A DNA stretch of 8,724 nt from an uncultured Bacteroides sp. (GTDB lineage Bacteria > Bacteroidota > Bacteroidia > Bacteroidales > UBA11471), in contig CAJLYN010000084.1 of NCBI GenBank assembly GCA_905210875.1, positions 1 through 8,724 of the forward strand. Direction: 5' to 3'. A model generated the notes under the pieces. The model ran no database searches. It was not told the DNA's origin and was given only the letters and a program-made list of their open reading frames with translations. This document shows, piece after piece, positions 1 through 6,226 of the stretch. Positions within the stretch are counted from its first letter, which is position 1, and each line of letters opens with the position of its first letter. The position numbers and the translations under genes were made by a program.

Positions 1-561
1 TTCGCCCCGCTGTATCTGGTGGGCCTGGCCGCATCGTGGGAGATTCTGGTATTCCTGCTGGGTATTATCCTGCTGGCACTCGAACTTTTTGTCATACCCG
101 GTTTCGGTATTGCCGGCATCTTGGGGCTTGTATGCTTTTTCGGCGGTCTTTTGCTGGCCCTCCTCAACAATGCCGATTTTGATTTCTTCTGGGTATCGAC
201 CGACAGTATTACGGACGGTTTGCTTGTGATTCTGGGCGGACTGCTCGGTGCCGTCCTCCTGTCGCTGTATCTGATGAGGCGCATCGGCCGTCGTGGATTG
301 TTCTACCGGGTGGCCCTCCATGCCGAGCAGAACATCGAAGACGGGTATGTTGCCGTGTCAGGCCGCTTGGCGACCATGGTGGGGCGCGAGGGGCGCGCCG
401 TTACCGTCATGAGACCGTCGGGTAAGGTGCGCATCGACGGTGAAGATTACGATGCTATTTCCTATCACAATACTTATCTCGACGAAGGAACCCCGATAAA
501 GGTGGTGAAAGTGGAGAATATGCAACTCTATGTTGTCCCGCAAAATCTTGAAGAAAAATGA
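1..561 (+). CDS. NfeD-family membrane protein, C-terminal part (5' end outside window)
   Basis: The reading frame is open from base 1, so this is the last 186 residues of a longer protein. It shows three hydrophobic segments (window residues about 13-31, 38-55 and 73-91), with the family's Pro-Gly-Phe-Gly turn at 33-36 after the first, then a soluble beta-rich domain (about 117-185) that fits the NfeD OB-fold. Long NfeD proteins carry a ClpP-like serine protease domain before the membrane part and work with flotillin/stomatin-like partners in membrane organisation or quality control. The protease domain is not visible here, so its presence is inferred. A GTG at 19-21 could be read as a start, but the six codons before it (F-A-P-L-Y-L) are in frame and look like normal NfeD linker sequence, so I treat it as internal. 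The stop overlaps the kdsB start by 4 bases (ATGA), which implies co-transcription and translational coupling. Confidence 0.85.
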   Translation, partial: FAPLYLVGLAASWEILVFLLGIILLALELFVIPGFGIAGILGLVCFFGGLLLALLNNADFDFFWVSTDSITDGLLVILGGLLGAVLLSLYLMRRIGRRGLFYRVALHAEQNIEDGYVAVSGRLATMVGREGRAVTVMRPSGKVRIDGEDYDAISYHNTYLDEGTPIKVVKVENMQLYVVPQNLEEK

Positions 562-1316
562 AATTCATAGCTATTATTCCGGCTCGTTATGCCTCGACCC
601 GTTTCCCCGGCAAACCACTTGTCGACATGCGGGGAAAAACAATGATTCAACGTGTGTATGAACAGGTGTCGTCGTGCCTCTCTTCGGTCTATGTGGCCAC
701 CGACGACGACCGCATATATCGGGCGGTCGAGGCCTTTGGCGGGCGCGCCGTGATGACCTCGGCCGAGCACCGCTCGGGAACCGACCGTTGTCGGGAGGCC
801 TACGAACGCATAGGCGGCGGGGAAGATGTCGTCATCAATATTCAGGGTGACGAGCCCTTTATCCAACCCCGCCAGATAGAAGATATCATGGCCTGCTTCG
901 ACGATGCCGACACGCAGATTGCCACGCTGGTGAAACCTTTTACCGAGGCCGACGGAGAAGCCGCCTTGTTCAATCCCAATTCGCCCAAGGTGGTACTCAA
1001 CAGTCGCAACGAGGCGATGTATTTCAGCCGCTCGGTTATTCCCTATCTGCGTGGCTGCGACGCCGGCCAATGGTTGAGCCACCACACTTTCTACAAACAC
1101 ATCGGCATGTATGCCTATCGGGCCGACGTCCTGGCCGAGATCACCCGTTTGCCCCAGTCGTCGCTCGAAAAGGCCGAGTCGCTCGAACAGTTGCGCTGGC
1201 TGCAAAACGGCTATCGCATCAAAGTGGGTATCACCACACAAGAGACCATCGGCATCGATACGCCCGACGACCTTGAACGGGCCTTGCTTTTTCTTGATTC
1301 ACTTGCCAAAAAATAA
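558..1316 (+). CDS. kdsB: 3-deoxy-manno-octulosonate cytidylyltransferase (CMP-Kdo synthetase)
   Basis: A cytoplasmic enzyme that joins Kdo to CTP, giving CMP-Kdo and pyrophosphate. CMP-Kdo is the donor used to attach Kdo to lipid A, so this step is needed for the LPS inner core. The 252-residue length is normal for KdsB. Visible motifs are the N-terminal nucleotide-binding loop IPARYASTRFPGKPL (residues 7-21), ATDDDRI (47-53), HRSGTDR (71-77) and NIQGDEP (94-100), in which D98 is the expected magnesium ligand. The conserved KHIGMYAYR and ESLEQLRWL stretches and the final IGIDTPDDLERA block follow in the usual order. The ATG at 558 overlaps the NfeD stop codon, and starting there gives the canonical M-K-F-I-A-I-I-P-A-R N-terminus. 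It is complete, with no missing motif. The M16 homologue begins 7 bases after its stop, so all three are probably one transcript. Confidence 0.96.
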   Translation: MKFIAIIPARYASTRFPGKPLVDMRGKTMIQRVYEQVSSCLSSVYVATDDDRIYRAVEAFGGRAVMTSAEHRSGTDRCREAYERIGGGEDVVINIQGDEPFIQPRQIEDIMACFDDADTQIATLVKPFTEADGEAALFNPNSPKVVLNSRNEAMYFSRSVIPYLRGCDAGQWLSHHTFYKHIGMYAYRADVLAEITRLPQSSLEKAESLEQLRWLQNGYRIKVGITTQETIGIDTPDDLERALLFLDSLAKK

Positions 1317-1323
1317 AAAAAAT

Positions 1324-2604
1324 ATGCTCGACAGAACCACTCCGCCTCCGGTAAGGGAGGTCGAAACTCTCACCTTCCCCGAAGTAGAGGCCAGTTTCTT
1401 ACCCAACGGTATACCGTTGTATGTCATCGACCGGGGAGAGCAGGAACTCTCGCGGGTCGATATTCTTTTTTCGGCCGGGAAGGTCGACGAGACACACCCC
1501 TTGACCGCCCGGCACACCGTTGCCATGTTGCGGGAGGGAGCCGCCGGGCTATCTTCGGCTGAGATTGCCGAGAAACTCGACTATTACGGGGCCGCCTTGC
1601 AGACACTGGCTTCACAGCGCAATACCTATATTACGCTCTATGTGGCCAACCGTTATTTCTTCGAAGTGCTTCCCATTCTGTATAAACTGGTGGCCTGTCC
1701 CGATTTTCCTGAAACAGAGTTTGCCTCTCTGAAAGAACGTAACCGGCAGGCCTTGCTGGTCGACCTTATGAAGGTCAACGTACTGGCCTCCCGCACCTTT
1801 TCAGAACAGCTCTTCGGTGCGGACAACCCTTATGGAAAGCGTGAACAGCCGGCGGATTACGATACTCTTACGACCGGTCACCTGCGAGCTTTCCACCGCG
1901 ACTGTTATACGGCGCGCCGCTGCCGCATCGTACTCTCGGGCCGCATCACATCTGATATGAAGGCTGCCGTGGCCGATACCTTTTCAGCCCTCTCTCCCGG
2001 TGTCGAATATCACCAGGAACTATATCCCGTTCAGGTCCCGGCCGGCGAGCATTACCGGTTTGTTCCCAAGGAGGGCGCGTTGCAGTCGGGCATCAATGCC
2101 GGATGTTTCGTTGTGGGGCGTAATCACCCCGATCATTTTGCGTTACGGGTACTCAATACGCTGCTGGGCGGCTATTTCGGCAGCCGGCTCATGTCGAACA
2201 TTCGCGAGGACAAAGGATATACCTATGGTATACAGTCGTCGATTGTCGCTTATCCCGATGTGGCCTATCTGGTGGTACAGACCCAGGCGGCGACACGCTA
2301 TGTGCGACCTCTTATCGACGAACTTTTCAACGAAATAGACCGTCTGCGCGACACTCTCGTCGGCGATGAAGAGTTGCACATGGTGCGCAATTATATGACC
2401 GGCGAGATGCTGCGACTCTTCGATTCGCCCTTCTCCGTGGCCGAGGTGTTTGTTATCCTTCTGGCCAATGATCTCGACTTTTCCTATTACAATAGTCAGT
2501 TTGAAGCTTTGCGGACGATAACTACCGCTCGGTTGCAAGAAGTGGCATGTCGTTATCTCGACCGGGCAAACTTCTGTGTATCGGTAGCCGGTCAGGAAAA
2601 GTAG
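1324..2604 (+). CDS. M16-family (insulinase-like) peptidase homologue lacking the zinc motif
   Basis: A 426-residue protein with the two-lobed M16B layout: a first lobe around residues 20-220 and a second around 245-420. The family's Arg/Tyr pair is present in SNIREDKGYTYG (R294 and Y301). The catalytic HxxEH expected at about residues 63-67 is replaced by R-H-T-V-A, although the flanking M-L-x-x-G and SSAEIAEKLDYYGA parts still align. It should therefore not bind zinc or cleave peptides by itself. In bacterial M16B pairs the inactive subunit keeps the R/Y pair and works with a zinc-bearing partner, so a partner or scaffold role is my inference; no partner is encoded here. There is no signal peptide, so it is probably cytoplasmic. 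I chose the ATG at 1324, right after kdsB and an A-rich leader. The frame stays open back to 1111, but that part overlaps kdsB and has no family similarity. Confidence 0.85.
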   Translation: MLDRTTPPPVREVETLTFPEVEASFLPNGIPLYVIDRGEQELSRVDILFSAGKVDETHPLTARHTVAMLREGAAGLSSAEIAEKLDYYGAALQTLASQRNTYITLYVANRYFFEVLPILYKLVACPDFPETEFASLKERNRQALLVDLMKVNVLASRTFSEQLFGADNPYGKREQPADYDTLTTGHLRAFHRDCYTARRCRIVLSGRITSDMKAAVADTFSALSPGVEYHQELYPVQVPAGEHYRFVPKEGALQSGINAGCFVVGRNHPDHFALRVLNTLLGGYFGSRLMSNIREDKGYTYGIQSSIVAYPDVAYLVVQTQAATRYVRPLIDELFNEIDRLRDTLVGDEELHMVRNYMTGEMLRLFDSPFSVAEVFVILLANDLDFSYYNSQFEALRTITTARLQEVACRYLDRANFCVSVAGQEK

Positions 2605-2696
2605 ATTGCACTTCTCCTTTAAAAACAGATGTGTTTGCAGCTATATTTTGAAAAATCTTATAATAACCGAAGTCTTGGGCTTCTATTAAAAACAAG
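2605..2696. other. Intergenic gap between M16 homologue and mgsA
   Basis: This 92-base AT-rich spacer is much longer than the other joints of the upstream gene run, so mgsA may have its own promoter. I see no exact TAnnTTTG element. The nearest are TATATTTTG (2642-2650), with one base too many between TA and TTTG, and TTTGCA (2634-2639) with TATAAT (2659-2664) 19 bases further on. A short GAAG/CTTC hairpin (2669-2672 with 2680-2683) is too weak to call a terminator. Whether mgsA is transcribed separately is open. Confidence 0.3.
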
Positions 2697-3179
2697 ATGA
2701 TTATGAAAAAGAGATTGACGATTGCGCTGGTAGCGCACGATAACCGTAAAGCCGATTTGGTGGAGTGGGCGGTTTTTAATTCCGATGAGTTGTCGAGACA
2801 CCATCTGGTATGTACTGGTACAACGGGCTCTTTGGTGAAGGAAGCCTTTGAAAAGAAAGGTGTTACTGCCGATATTACCTGCATGCATTCTGGACCGCTT
2901 GGAGGCGATGCCGAGATTGCGGCCCTGGTGGTGCAGCACAAAATCAATCTGGCAATTTTTCTCATTGACGATCTCAATCCCCAACCTCATGAGGCCGATA
3001 TACAGATGTTGTTGCGCCAATGTCGTGTGCACAATGTGCCTATTGCCTGCAACCGATACAGTGCCGATCTGATGATTACCAGTACGTTGTGGGACAATGA
3101 CGATTATGTGCCTTCGACCCCTAAATACGTACTGTTTGATCGGGAGGCTGTGATGGCCCGACTTTCTCGTGAAAAGTAA
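2697..3179 (+). CDS. mgsA: Methylglyoxal synthase
   Basis: A cytoplasmic enzyme that converts dihydroxyacetone phosphate to methylglyoxal and phosphate, a bypass of lower glycolysis used when sugar phosphates accumulate. At 160 residues it is close to the E. coli enzyme (about 150). The active-site residues are all present: H14 and D15 in LVAHD, K18, the phosphate-binding loop GTTG (41-44), the SGPLGGD block (65-71) with the catalytic D71, D91 in the LIDDLNP block, H98 and D101. From D71 on these positions match E. coli numbering. The start is either the ATG at 2697 or the one at 2703 (M-K-K-R); the difference is two residues and no Shine-Dalgarno sequence decides it. The neighbour on the opposite strand is an aldehyde dehydrogenase converging on it with a 7-base gap, which could suggest shared aldehyde metabolism. 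In known enzymes phosphate inhibits activity; nothing in the DNA shows how transcription is controlled. Confidence 0.95.
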   Translation: MIMKKRLTIALVAHDNRKADLVEWAVFNSDELSRHHLVCTGTTGSLVKEAFEKKGVTADITCMHSGPLGGDAEIAALVVQHKINLAIFLIDDLNPQPHEADIQMLLRQCRVHNVPIACNRYSADLMITSTLWDNDDYVPSTPKYVLFDREAVMARLSREK

Positions 3180-3186
3180 CCTGTTG

Positions 3187-4554
3187 CTAACGAAACAACC
3201 GTTTGAGCCAAGGTAGTTTCCCGGCCGAGGGTACAAACTTGATGCCGGGATTCCATCTTGTGCGGTTTACCAGAAGCGCACGTTTGTGACTGAATGTGAG
3301 AAAACTCTCGTGCCCGTGATAACTGCCCATGCCGCTGTATCCTACGCCGCCAAATGGCAGATGTGAATTGGCTATGTGCGATACCACATCGTTTACGCAG
3401 GCTCCACCCGATGAGGTATGTTTCAGCACTTTGTCGATTTCTTTTTGTTTCTGTCCGAAGTAGTACAGCGCCAACGGTTTCTCCCTACTGTTGACAAAGT
3501 CGATGACCTCGTCGAGTGTCGTGTAAGGCAGCAGGGGTAGTATGGGCCCGAAAATCTCTTCCTGCATGATGCGCATCTCGGGGGTGATGTGCGAGATGAG
3601 CGTGGGGGCTATGTAGAGGTCGTCGACGTCGTATGTACCACCATGTTCGATATGGCCTTGCTTGATGAGTCGTACGAGCTCATAAAACCGCTTTTCATTG
3701 ATGATTCGAGGGTAGTCCGGGTTGGTCTGAGGATTTTCACCGTATTGTCGCACGATTTCTTGTCGCAGCAGAGCCATGAGTGGCTTCATGATGTCGCGAT
3801 GCACAAGCAGATAGTCGGGTGCAATACACGTTTGCCCGCAGTTCAGGAACTTGCCCCATACGATACGCCTTGCCGCCGTGGCCAGGTGGGCATCGCGGTG
3901 TACGATACAGGGGCTTTTCCCTCCCAGTTCCAGGGTTACCGGAGTCAGGTGCCGGGCAGCAGCTTCGGCAACTTTTTTCCCGTAGGAGGGACCTCCCGTG
4001 AAGAAAATGTAATCCCATTTCATTTCGAGCAGCCGGTCGGTACCTCTGTTGTCGGTATCGACCCACAAGACGTGGCGGCAGTCAAACGCTTCATTGACAA
4101 TTTTCCGGCATATCTCGTTGGTGTGTATGGCATATGGTGACCCTTTCAAGGTTACGCAGTTCCCGGCAGCAACCGCTCCGACGAGCGGCGAAAAAAGCAG
4201 TTGGAACGGGTAGTTCCATGGAGCGAGAATCAGTACGTTGCCGTAGGCCTGATAGGTGATGCGGCTTGTCGTTACCATGAGGAGGAAAGGGGTGTGTACC
4301 CGTTTGGGTGTTGCCCATTTTTTCAGTTGGGCAATAGCTTGTCGCAGTTCGCTGCGTACAAATCCGATTTCTGTGAGATAACTTTCGTACGCCGACTTGT
4401 GCAGGTCGGCTTCGAGGGCTTTTGCAATGTCGTTTTCGTAGCGTATTACGGTCTTTTGCAGACGTTTGAGAGCCTTTTTACGGTATTTGATGGAGAGGGG
4501 ATTTTGTTTCCCGAAAAAGAGCCGTTGGGCATCGATGCGTTCTGTGTCGAGCAT
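3187..4554 (-). CDS. NAD(P)-dependent aldehyde dehydrogenase, class 3-like
   Basis: A 455-residue aldehyde dehydrogenase that oxidises an aldehyde to the acid using NAD or NADP. The core residues are intact: N114 in APWNYP, the cofactor lysine K137, the nucleotide-binding FTGGPSYG (185-192), the general base E209 in LELGGK, the nucleophile C243 in NCGQTC, E333 in EEIFGP, and the C-terminal LPFGGVGYSGMGSYHG (399-414). The length and the absence of an N-terminal extension fit the short class 3/YwdH-like group rather than the roughly 500-residue classes. The cofactor motif usually read as KPSE is KGSP (137-140) here. The missing Glu is common in related Bacteroides enzymes as I remember them, but the Pro-to-Gly change is less usual; cofactor choice cannot be read from this. 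The substrate is unknown. The ATG at 4554 is supported by a consensus promoter about 35 bases upstream. The gene appears monocistronic and converges on mgsA. No terminator hairpin is visible past its stop. Confidence 0.93.
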   Translation of the reverse strand: MLDTERIDAQRLFFGKQNPLSIKYRKKALKRLQKTVIRYENDIAKALEADLHKSAYESYLTEIGFVRSELRQAIAQLKKWATPKRVHTPFLLMVTTSRITYQAYGNVLILAPWNYPFQLLFSPLVGAVAAGNCVTLKGSPYAIHTNEICRKIVNEAFDCRHVLWVDTDNRGTDRLLEMKWDYIFFTGGPSYGKKVAEAAARHLTPVTLELGGKSPCIVHRDAHLATAARRIVWGKFLNCGQTCIAPDYLLVHRDIMKPLMALLRQEIVRQYGENPQTNPDYPRIINEKRFYELVRLIKQGHIEHGGTYDVDDLYIAPTLISHITPEMRIMQEEIFGPILPLLPYTTLDEVIDFVNSREKPLALYYFGQKQKEIDKVLKHTSSGGACVNDVVSHIANSHLPFGGVGYSGMGSYHGHESFLTFSHKRALLVNRTRWNPGIKFVPSAGKLPWLKRLFR

Positions 4555-4588
4555 TTCGAGAAGATTTTCAGTTTTAGATAAATCGGGG

Positions 4589-4619
4589 CAAAGGTATAGC
4601 TTTTATCGGATAAGCCAAA
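4589..4619 (-). promoter_or_regulatory. Bacteroidota-type promoter of the aldehyde dehydrogenase gene
   Basis: Read on the minus strand, TTTG (4619-4616) is followed after 19 bases by TACCTTTG (4596-4589). This matches in full the known primary-sigma consensus of Bacteroides (-33 TTTG, -7 TAnnTTTG) at the usual spacing. It would start transcription a few bases further on, around 4580-4585, leaving a short leader of about 30 bases before the ATG at 4554. That leader length supports the chosen start codon. The role is inferred from sequence alone. Confidence 0.7.
4590..4603. repeat. Imperfect palindrome over the divergent promoter core
   Basis: AAAGGTATAGCTTT pairs with its own reverse complement at 12 of 14 positions, the exception being the 4594/4599 pair. 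It is centred between 4596 and 4597. It covers the -7 element of the aldehyde dehydrogenase promoter and a near-match plus-strand -7 (TAGCTTTT, 4597-4604). It could be an operator for a dimeric repressor, or just two -7 boxes back to back; no regulator gene is in the window. Confidence 0.3.
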
Positions 4620-4626
4620 CCGGTGA

Positions 4627-4658
4627 TTGTGAAACGATATTTTTTAATGTAGACTTTT
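4627..4658 (+). promoter_or_regulatory. Weak candidate promoter for the efflux operon
   Basis: TTG at 4627-4629 is followed 20 bases later by TAGACTTTT (4650-4658), which resembles the Bacteroidota -7 element but has three bases instead of two between TA and TTT and lacks the final G. It would give a leader of roughly 100 bases that contains the inverted repeats before the first pump gene. A second weak option is TAGCTTTT at 4597-4604, with TTAG 19 bases upstream. Neither is convincing alone; they are listed because the operon clearly needs a promoter in this gap. Confidence 0.2.
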
Positions 4659-4725
4659 TTATAACGTATTCCGATGAGGAAAGGTTGTTTACAATTTTAT
4701 TAAGGCAACCAAACCAAAGCTCCTC

Positions 4726-4768
4726 TCTGATGGTTATATCGTCAGACATAAATAATGCAGGTCTGATG
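4726..4768 (+). repeat. Overlapping inverted repeats in the efflux-operon leader
   Basis: Three related half-sites lie in a row: TCTGA (4726-4730), TCAGAC (4742-4747) and GTCTGA (4761-4766). The middle one can pair with either outer one, but not with both. The downstream pairing extends to eight pairs (4740-4747 with 4761-4768, one of them G-U) around a 13-base loop, and takes in the ATG of the outer-membrane channel gene. This could be a translational switch in the mRNA or a repeated operator in the DNA. The arms are short enough for chance to be a real alternative. Confidence 0.35.
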
Positions 4769-6196
4769 AAAAAACAATGCTCTTGGCGATACCTTTTCTT
4801 AGTCGTGGCCATGGTGTCGGGAGTTTTTTCCCCGATTATGGCCCAGCGTGCAGTGGGTAAAAAACACCTATCCCGTCCGTTGCCCGAGCAGTGGGCCGGC
4901 GACAGCCTGTTTGTGCAGCAACTGCCTGTTACCGGCCGCTGGTGGCTGAATCTTGACGATACGTTGCTCGATTCCCTCATTACGGTGGCATTTGCCAACA
5001 GTCCCGACCTGAAAACGCTTTTTTACCGTGTGCAGTCGGCTCAGGCAGCCCTGCGCATGAAACAAAGTGTCTATTATCCTTCGCTGCAAGCCAATTTCGG
5101 CTGGAACAAAAATCAGACCAGTGGCCGGGTTTCCGACGGGGGAACGCAGGCGCGTGAACACTTCTTCTCCGGAGCCTTGACCACCACCTGGGAGATAGAT
5201 CTCTTCGGAGCCACCACCATGCAGGTGCGTTCGCAGAAGGCGCAATATCGCATATCGATTGAAACCTATAATGCCGCGCTGGTATCGTTGGCAGCACAAG
5301 TGGCTTCGGCCTACGCCCAGTTGCGTGTATTGCAGCAGCAGGAGATAGTAGCCCGCCGTAACATCAATTCACAGAAATCGATTCTCGAAATGACCGAGGT
5401 GCGATACGAAACGGGATTGGCTTCGCAACTCGATGTGGCACAGGCCCGATCGGTCTATTTCAGTACACTGGCCACTGTACCCTCCATCGAAGCCGGCATT
5501 GTCGTACAGGTCAATATCCTGGCATTGCTGGTGGGAACCCACCCCGAGGCCCTGGTTCCGGTACTCGAAAAGGAGAGGCCCATTCCCGATTTCCGGGCGA
5601 TAGTGCCCGTAGGGGTGCCGGCCAATCTGTTGCGGCAACGTCCCGACATACGCGCCGCCGAGCAGTCGGTCGTAGCGGCGGCTGCTCTGGTAGGTGCCTC
5701 GCGGGCCGATTATCTGCCACGTCTCACACTGACCGGCTCGATAGGTTTTGCTTCGCAGCAGATGAATGAGTTTTTCGACCACCGCAGCCTTACCTACTCC
5801 ATTGCCCCCTCGCTCACCTGGACTCTCTTTCAAGGTCGTCAGTATACCCAGGCTACACGACAGGCTCGGGCCGAGTGGCAGGCCAGCATCGAGCAGTACA
5901 ATCTGACCGTGCTGACAGCCGTACAGGAGGTCGACAACGCCATGGCCTATTACAAGGGGGCGGTCAAGCAGTTGGGGGTACTCTACGATTTGGTGGAGCA
6001 GGGCAAGATAACCCTTACACTCTCTCTCGACCTCTACAAGCGGGGGCTTTCTACGTTTCAGAATGTACTCGACGCGCAACGCTCCCTGCTCGACTATCAG
6101 AACGGGTTGGTGTCGGCTCAGGGTATAGCTCTTACCTCGGTTATCGACCTTTACCGGGCATTGGGTGGAGGTTGGGACAACACCTCCCCGGAGTAG
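4766..6196 (+). CDS. RND efflux outer-membrane channel (OprM/NodT-type, TolC superfamily)
   Basis: The outer-membrane exit duct of a tripartite drug-efflux pump, expected to form a trimeric barrel with a long alpha-helical tunnel into the periplasm. The 476 residues start with a signal peptide (M-K-K, a hydrophobic run at about 9-22, likely cleavage after A26 in SPIMAQ). There is no lipobox cysteine, unlike many NodT/OprM relatives, so it is probably not lipidated. Then come the WWLNLDD block and two repeated coiled-coil halves, with the NodT signature LLRQRPDIRAAE near residues 288-299, followed by ASRADYLPRLTLTGSIGF. I chose the ATG at 4766 because the signal peptide begins there. The in-frame ATG at 4730 would add 12 polar residues, and the frame is open much further back only by chance. 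It is the first gene of an operon with the adaptor (30-base gap) and the RND transporter, so it should serve that pump. Confidence 0.92.
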   Translation: MKKQCSWRYLFLVVAMVSGVFSPIMAQRAVGKKHLSRPLPEQWAGDSLFVQQLPVTGRWWLNLDDTLLDSLITVAFANSPDLKTLFYRVQSAQAALRMKQSVYYPSLQANFGWNKNQTSGRVSDGGTQAREHFFSGALTTTWEIDLFGATTMQVRSQKAQYRISIETYNAALVSLAAQVASAYAQLRVLQQQEIVARRNINSQKSILEMTEVRYETGLASQLDVAQARSVYFSTLATVPSIEAGIVVQVNILALLVGTHPEALVPVLEKERPIPDFRAIVPVGVPANLLRQRPDIRAAEQSVVAAAALVGASRADYLPRLTLTGSIGFASQQMNEFFDHRSLTYSIAPSLTWTLFQGRQYTQATRQARAEWQASIEQYNLTVLTAVQEVDNAMAYYKGAVKQLGVLYDLVEQGKITLTLSLDLYKRGLSTFQNVLDAQRSLLDYQNGLVSAQGIALTSVIDLYRALGGGWDNTSPE

Positions 6197-6226
6197 TTGG
6201 ATTGAACAGCAAAACAAATACGAAGC

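Noticed and set aside
19..561. NfeD-like gene starting at the GTG at position 19
   Set aside because: The frame is open to the window edge and the residues before the GTG fit the family, so the gene simply begins upstream of the window.
528..1241. 237-codon minus-strand open frame opposite kdsB
   Set aside because: Antisense shadow of a well-conserved gene; low-complexity His/Arg/Gly-rich translation with no recognisable domain.
1111..1323. N-terminal extension of the M16 homologue, reaching back into kdsB
   Set aside because: The added 71 residues are kdsB read in another frame, with no M16 similarity; the ATG at 1324 follows directly after kdsB.
3160..3230. Bidirectional terminator between mgsA and the aldehyde dehydrogenase
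   Set aside because: Only a 4-base GTTG/CAAC pairing around the stops is visible, with no T-tract on either strand.
4466..4765. 100-residue N-terminal extension of the outer-membrane channel
   Set aside because: It would run through the aldehyde dehydrogenase 5' end and the promoter region, and would bury the signal peptide in the middle of the protein.
5369..6217. 282-codon minus-strand open frame opposite the outer-membrane channel gene
   Set aside because: Antisense shadow produced by codon bias; the sense frame encodes a clear OprM/NodT protein.
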